From positions 88,099-152,098 of the forward strand of contig CAMNQX010000003.1 in assembly GCA_946550725.1 (NCBI GenBank): DNA of 64,000 bases, in the 5' to 3' direction. A program made the translations under genes and the position numbers. This DNA is from an uncultured Clostridia bacterium. Lineage in GTDB: Bacteria > Bacillota > Clostridia > Oscillospirales > Oscillospiraceae. The notes beneath the pieces are model-generated. The model worked only from the letters and a program-made list of their open reading frames with translations, ran no database searches and was not told where the DNA came from. Of the stretch, positions 60,050 through 64,000 are shown in pieces (within the stretch, counting starts at the first letter, position 1; every line of letters starts with the position of its first letter).

Positions 60050-61657
60050 TCAGGGGATCAGTCCCAGGCCGTTGAGGGCGGTATACAGGTCCTGGGCGGC
60101 CTCCTCCCGGGTGGTGAGGGCGGTGGGATCGATGTCCTTGGCATCGGCGTGCCACCAGCCGTCCAGGAGCCAAACCCCGGTACGCGCCCAGGGGTCGTAG
60201 CGGTCGTAGTTGCCGGAGGCGGCGTCCTCGTCGCTCATGCCTGCGGCCATGGCGGTGTAGCAGCGGTGGTTGGTGTTGGCGATGATCCGGGCCAGGATGA
60301 CCATGAATTGCTGGTGGGGGATGGGGTCGTTGGGGTGGAAGAGGCCGTCGTCATAGCCATTGATCACCCCCATTTTGGCCAGGGTGGTGACGTAGGGGGT
60401 GTACCATGCGTCCGCCGGGGTGTCGGCAAAGGCGGGTGGGTTGGTGGACTTGGGATAGTCCATGGCCTGGGCCAGCAGAGCGCACAGAGAGGCCCGGTTC
60501 AGAACGTCGTTGGGCATGAAATTCCCCGCCTCGTTGCCCTTCAAAATACCGTAGGTCTTGAGGGTGTTGATGCCGTCGAGGTATGGACTGCCGTCCACAT
60601 CGGAAAAGCTGCGGGAGGTGAAGGCGGGACAGTAGCTGGCGGCCACCTCCGCCACGCCGCTGGCCCTCCACTCCCTGCCCGCGCCCAAATAAAGGTCGGT
60701 CTGAGGGGGCAGGGCCTCCAACAGGGCGGTAAACGCCTCCGGCTGGCGCTGGGCCTCGTTCAGGTCCAGATACCACCGCCAGCGACCCAGATGGACCCGG
60801 AGATACCCGGTGTTGTCCCCCTTGGGGGAGGAGGCGCACAGCAGCCGCGCCACCCCTTCCGCCTGGCCGTCCTCCACCAGCAGGGTGGGAATGACCCCCA
60901 TGACGTTGGCGGTGGTCAGGCTGTCGGAAAAGACGTAGCCCGTGGTGAGCAGCAGGGCGGAGCCGTCGGCAAAGGCCTCGGGGTATTCGGCTTTCGTCAG
61001 AGCGCTTTGCAGCACCCCCTTGCCATAGGTGCGGCTGCCGATGAGGATGCCTTGCTGGCGGTCCCGGATGGTGGCGGCAAACAGCTCGGCGGCGGAGGCG
61101 GTGTTCTCGTCCACCAGCACGATGACGGGGTCGATGGTCTCCTTGGAGAGGTCGCTGGTGCTGTAATAGAGGGCGTCCCCCTTGCCCCGGATATACGCCA
61201 GCTCGCCCTTCCCGGCGAACACCGCCATGGCGTCCACTGCGGCCTGGAATTCGCCGCCCCCGTTGCCCCGGAGGTCCACGATCCAGCGGTCAGCGGCGGC
61301 GTCATGAGTGGAGACGGCGTCCTGCAGCCGCCGGGCGGTGTCAGGGCCAAAGGCGGAGATGGCGATGCGGGCGATGTGGCCGCCTTCCAGCGCGGCGGAG
61401 ACGGTGGAGCCGCCGGCCTGGCCGCTCTCGCTCAGTTGGGCCTGAAAGGCGGCGTATTCCTCGGCGGTAAAATAGTGGGCGTACGGGTCGCCCAGGGCGG
61501 CCAGCTTGTCGTCCACGGTGGTGGCCTGAGAGACCGCCGCCGGGACCGTGCCGGGATAGCGTTCCGCCAAGATCACATCCAGCTGGGCGGGGGTGAGGGC
61601 CATGGCGGAGCCTAGGAGCATACACGCTGCCAGCGCGCAGGAAAGGATTCGTTTCAT
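60050..61657 (-). CDS. Secreted S41 protease with S-layer homology repeats
   Basis: 535 residues. A signal peptide (about 1-20) is followed by an S41 domain lacking a clear PDZ insert, with Ser near 187 (ENTASAAELFAA) and Lys near 211 (RTYGKGVLQ), then SLH-type repeats (about 335-535: LDGINTLKTYGILKGNEAG, WYTPYVTTLAKMGVINGYDDG). Predicted to be anchored to the cell wall. AAAAAGGGGAACCGAT precedes the ATG. Confidence 0.87.
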   Translation of the reverse strand: MKRILSCALAACMLLGSAMALTPAQLDVILAERYPGTVPAAVSQATTVDDKLAALGDPYAHYFTAEEYAAFQAQLSESGQAGGSTVSAALEGGHIARIAISAFGPDTARRLQDAVSTHDAAADRWIVDLRGNGGGEFQAAVDAMAVFAGKGELAYIRGKGDALYYSTSDLSKETIDPVIVLVDENTASAAELFAATIRDRQQGILIGSRTYGKGVLQSALTKAEYPEAFADGSALLLTTGYVFSDSLTTANVMGVIPTLLVEDGQAEGVARLLCASSPKGDNTGYLRVHLGRWRWYLDLNEAQRQPEAFTALLEALPPQTDLYLGAGREWRASGVAEVAASYCPAFTSRSFSDVDGSPYLDGINTLKTYGILKGNEAGNFMPNDVLNRASLCALLAQAMDYPKSTNPPAFADTPADAWYTPYVTTLAKMGVINGYDDGLFHPNDPIPHQQFMVILARIIANTNHRCYTAMAAGMSDEDAASGNYDRYDPWARTGVWLLDGWWHADAKDIDPTALTTREEAAQDLYTALNGLGLIP

Positions 61658-61717
61658 ATCGGTTCCCCTTTTTAATCGCAGTTATCTTTTGAGACGTTGT
61701 TTTTTTCATGTGGTTCC

Positions 61718-61746
61718 ATTGTACTCTATTTTTCCGGGAAGCGCAA
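61718..61746 (-). promoter_or_regulatory. Promoter of the S41-SLH gene
   Basis: On the minus strand TTGCGC (61746-61741) and TACAAT (61723-61718) with a 17-base spacer. Confidence 0.6.
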
Positions 61747-61825
61747 GAAGGCATCGGCAGGACAGAAGAATCGTCCCCGCTGTCCGTGGCCCGCACTTAC
61801 GGCAAGGACGCGGAGCAAAGAAAAC

Positions 61826-61857
61826 GAAAACGGGATGCTTTTGAGCGTCCCGTTTTC
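61826..61857 (-). terminator. Terminator of the XRE gene
   Basis: Stem GAAAACGGGA-TGCT / AGCG-TCCCGTTTTC with a 4-base loop directly downstream of the XRE stop on the minus strand. Confidence 0.75.
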
Positions 61858-61867
61858 TTATATTCAC

Positions 61868-62095
61868 TCACTCTTCAAATAGTTTGGAGGGCGGCACGCC
61901 CAGGACTTCGGCCATTCTAAAGATCGTTTCCATCGATGTCCCGCAAGGGTTGGTGGGACTTTCGATCTTCGCGATCACCGACCAGGATTTTCCTACCTTT
62001 TCCGCAAAGGCCTCCTGGGTCAGACCGCGTAATTTCCTGTAATATTGCACTTTCAAGCCAAAACGAATGTACTGTTCCGCATATTTTGTTTCCAT
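61868..62095 (-). CDS. XRE-family helix-turn-helix regulator
   Basis: 75 residues that are only an HTH: LKVQYYRKLRGLTQEAFAEK, VGKSWSVIAKIES, then a short METIFRMAEVLGVPPSKLF end. AGAGGTGCGTC precedes the ATG. Lower GC than neighbours; divergent from the 62217 gene, which it probably controls. Confidence 0.88.
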   Translation of the reverse strand: METKYAEQYIRFGLKVQYYRKLRGLTQEAFAEKVGKSWSVIAKIESPTNPCGTSMETIFRMAEVLGVPPSKLFEE

Positions 62096-62216
62096 GACGC
62101 ACCTCTTTCTCCATAAAGGTTACCACGGAGCACAGAAAATAATTATATCAAGAAACTACAATTTATTGCTGTTATATGATATAATAAGACAAACGGAGAA
62201 TATGGAGGGAGCAAAG

Positions 62217-62573
62217 ATGGCAAACCGTTGCTTGATTTTGGGGGAGGGCGGAGAAGGATTGGCTGTGGCTGAAGACCTGTGGGCGGAGATGCTTTGGCTT
62301 TATGTAGAGGAAGATGTGACAGAGTTTGTAACGGAGCAGTTTGGAAGAGTGGCGGATTTGGCGGCATATGTCATTCAAAAAGCGGGGGTGCGCTATTCGG
62401 CACTACGGGTCACGAATTTGCCGTGGAGAGCAGATATACGAGCGGCGATCCGGGAAAGCAAATACTTGATCATCTGCCTTGGTCACCAGAAAAAGATGGA
62501 GAAGATCATGGGGTATGCTCAAACAAGACAGGCGGAGAAGAAAATGAAAATCATCACGATTTCTACCGAGTAA
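62217..62573 (+). CDS. 118-residue protein, unknown, divergent from the XRE gene
   Basis: Starts MANRCLILGEGGEGLAVAED. A mixed alpha/beta pattern ends in a hydrophobic strand SKYLIICLGHQKK and a basic tail. GGAGGGAGCAAAG precedes the ATG, and a perfect TATAAT at 62180-62185 may be its -10, though the -35 is weak. Base composition and codon choice (TTG, GGA, AAA) are richer in AT than neighbours, suggesting transfer. No family recognised. Confidence 0.75.
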   Translation: MANRCLILGEGGEGLAVAEDLWAEMLWLYVEEDVTEFVTEQFGRVADLAAYVIQKAGVRYSALRVTNLPWRADIRAAIRESKYLIICLGHQKKMEKIMGYAQTRQAEKKMKIITISTE

Positions 62574-62595
62574 AGACGGCGTTTTGGCATAAAAG

Positions 62596-62630
62596 AAGGG
62601 ACGGTTCCTTGCGGAACCGCCCCTTTTTGT
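62596..62630 (+). terminator. Terminator of the 62217 gene
   Basis: Stem AAGGGACGGTTCC / GGAACCGCCCCTT (one mismatch) with loop TTGC and a run of T. Confidence 0.75.
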
Positions 62631-62634
62631 TTCA

Positions 62635-62745
62635 TAACGCTCGGGCGGGCAAAGCTCGCCCTCCGCAAATTCCGCGCTGCGCGCGAAATTTACGCGCCTG
62701 CTGGCGCGTCCCCGCTCCCGCGGGTGCCCTCCAGATGTTCTATTG
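62635..62745 (+). repeat. Four-hairpin structured repeat (family 3), copy 3
   Basis: Near-identical to 21848-21954, with a few differences such as TCCCG for TCTCG in the last hairpin. It lies between the 62217 gene and the spoIVA stop. Confidence 0.85.
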
Positions 62746-62750
62746 TTCGG

Positions 62751-63941
62751 TCACAAAATAATACAAATCAAACCGCCGGAGCCTTCGTTGATGATGCGCT
62801 GGAGGGTCTCCTGGAGCTTGAAGCGGGCGTCGTCGGGGATGCGCTTGAGCTTGGCTTGCAGGTCCTCGCTGACCAGCTCGTGGAAGGACTTGCCGAAGAT
62901 GTTGGACTGCCAGATCTTCCCCGAATCCCCCTGGAACTCCTGAAGGAGATAGTCCACCATCTCCTCCGACTGCTTTTCGTTGCCCACGATGGGGGACACC
63001 TCGGTCTGGATGTCGGCACGGATCATGTGGATGGACGGGGCGGAGGCACGCATCCGGACGCCGTAGCGGCCGCCCTGCTTGACGATCTCCGGCTCCTCCA
63101 AGGTCAACTCCTCCAGGGCGGGGACAACGATGCCGTAGCCCGTGGCCTTGACCTGCTCCAACGCGCCCGCCACCTTGTCGTACTCGCACTTCACCCGGCT
63201 CAGCTCGGTGAGCAGGCTGAGGAGGTCGCCGTCGTCCTGGATGGGGAAGCCGGAACGCTCGGCCAGCGTCTCGTAGAACAGGCTGCGGGGCAGCTCCAGC
63301 CGCGCCGTGGCTTGCCCGCTGCCCAGGGCGATGGCGGTGAGGGTGGTGGAGCTGACCCACTGGCACTCCCCCATGGCGGACAGCGCGCCGTCCACGTCCC
63401 GCACCTTGCACATCCCCGCCGAGCTTTGGCGGATGGACTGGAACAGCCCCGCCTTGATGGGGTGGTCGAAGGGCAGTGCGTCCACCCAGGGAGGAAGGAA
63501 CAGGTCCAGCTCCCGCAGAGGGAATTCCCGCAGCACCGAGCCGATGATGTCCCGGACGGCGTCCTCCCCCAGCTCCAGGCAGTTCACCGCGACACAGGAC
63601 ACGCCGTAGCGGGCGGCCAGGTCCTCCCGCAGGGCCTGGGCCTCGGGGGACTGGGGGAAGGCGGAGTTCAAAAGGAGAACGAAGGGCTTGCCCAGCTCCT
63701 TCAGCTCATTGACCACCCGCTCCTCCGCCTCGAGGTAGTCCTCCCGGGGGATGTCGGTGATGGTGCCGTCGGTGGTGACCACTACGCCAATGGTGGAGTG
63801 GTCGGCGATGACCTTGCGGGTGCCGATCTCGGCGGCGTCGGTCATGGGAATGGCCTGGGGGAACCAGGGGGTCATCACCATGCGGGGCATCCCCTCCTCG
63901 TGGGGGGCGCGGGGGCCGGGGGGCACGGGGGCCCCCCCCAC
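62751..63941 (-). CDS. spoIVA: SpoIVA, spore coat morphogenetic ATPase (5' truncated)
   Basis: About 380 reliable residues, roughly 70% or more of the family length. They match the region from PRMVMTPWF through AAEIGTRKVIADHSTIGVVVTTDGTI to the C-terminus ETLQRIINEGSGGLICIIL, the signature ending needed for anchoring to the forespore. The Walker A part is missing off the end. Upstream of about 63905 the reading frame runs into homopolymer-rich sequence and cannot be trusted, so the start at 63941 is not the real one. Confidence 0.95.
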   Translation of the reverse strand: MGGAPVPPGPRAPHEEGMPRMVMTPWFPQAIPMTDAAEIGTRKVIADHSTIGVVVTTDGTITDIPREDYLEAEERVVNELKELGKPFVLLLNSAFPQSPEAQALREDLAARYGVSCVAVNCLELGEDAVRDIIGSVLREFPLRELDLFLPPWVDALPFDHPIKAGLFQSIRQSSAGMCKVRDVDGALSAMGECQWVSSTTLTAIALGSGQATARLELPRSLFYETLAERSGFPIQDDGDLLSLLTELSRVKCEYDKVAGALEQVKATGYGIVVPALEELTLEEPEIVKQGGRYGVRMRASAPSIHMIRADIQTEVSPIVGNEKQSEEMVDYLLQEFQGDSGKIWQSNIFGKSFHELVSEDLQAKLKRIPDDARFKLQETLQRIINEGSGGLICIIL

Positions 63942-64000
63942 GGAGGGGCCCCCCCCACAAGCGGGCGCGCCCCCCCCCCCCCAGGGGGCCGCCCCCCCCC

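Overview
The window looks like a chromosomal segment of a GC-rich, spore-forming, low-oxygen Firmicute of the Clostridia, most likely Oscillospiraceae (Flavonifractor/Lawsonibacter/Oscillibacter-like). This is an inference from gene content: spoIVA, spoVAD, spoVAEB and a SigH-type sigma factor; S-layer-homology and BspA-like surface proteins; DUF421/DUF4363 and DUF4830 proteins; sigma-A-like promoters of the TTGACA-17-TATAAT type; and strong AGGAGG ribosome binding sites. Nearly all of the DNA is ordinary chromosomal coding sequence. No phage, integrase, transposase, CRISPR array, tRNA or rRNA was seen.

Layout. 1-1901: divergent biotin module bioY/birA with two BirA operators. 2012-5419: an ECF sigma factor and a 982-residue membrane-anchored partner with a His-rich tail. 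5479-6222: a 42-residue protein and nrdR. 6384-15692: an arginine cluster, argG-argH-PAS-argC-argJ-argB-argD-DUF3267-argF, carrying every step from glutamate to arginine and preceded by ARG boxes. 15953-21203: EF-G-like GTPase, DUF421/DUF4363 pair, surface transglutaminase/LRR protein. 21364-26637: ruvC, ruvA, DUF4430 lipoprotein, ruvB, glmM, sigH, zinc-ribbon protein. 26710-33719: CAP-SLH protein, guaB, acyl-ACP thioesterase, spoVAD-spoVAEB, DUF4830, rsuA-family pseudouridine synthase. 33879-46433: CdaR-type regulator, ftsE-ftsX-M23 hydrolase, CtpA protease, hexapeptide acetyltransferase, addB-addA. 46570-48843: metNIQ methionine importer. 48924-50640: Lsa-type ABC-F protein behind an apparent attenuator leader. 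50632-57141: gluQ, DUF308, small proteins, SH3-NlpC/P60, membrane protein, tsaD-GNAT-rimI. 57268-63941: polA, S41-SLH protease, an AT-richer pair (XRE regulator and unknown gene), and 5'-truncated spoIVA at a poor-quality sequence end.

The most interesting non-coding signals are (i) the ABC-F leader with a perfect promoter, a three-codon upstream ORF, a second ORF running through the terminator, and a strong terminator just before the gene; (ii) two families of intergenic structured repeats whose stems change while pairing is kept, one of about 108 bp with four hairpins (3 copies) and one of about 120 bp with a nested hairpin (4 copies plus a half copy); and (iii) six short hairpins beginning GTAGGG. 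The regulatory logic that can be read directly includes BirA control of biotin uptake, ArgR control of arginine synthesis, and an ECF-type autoregulated promoter.
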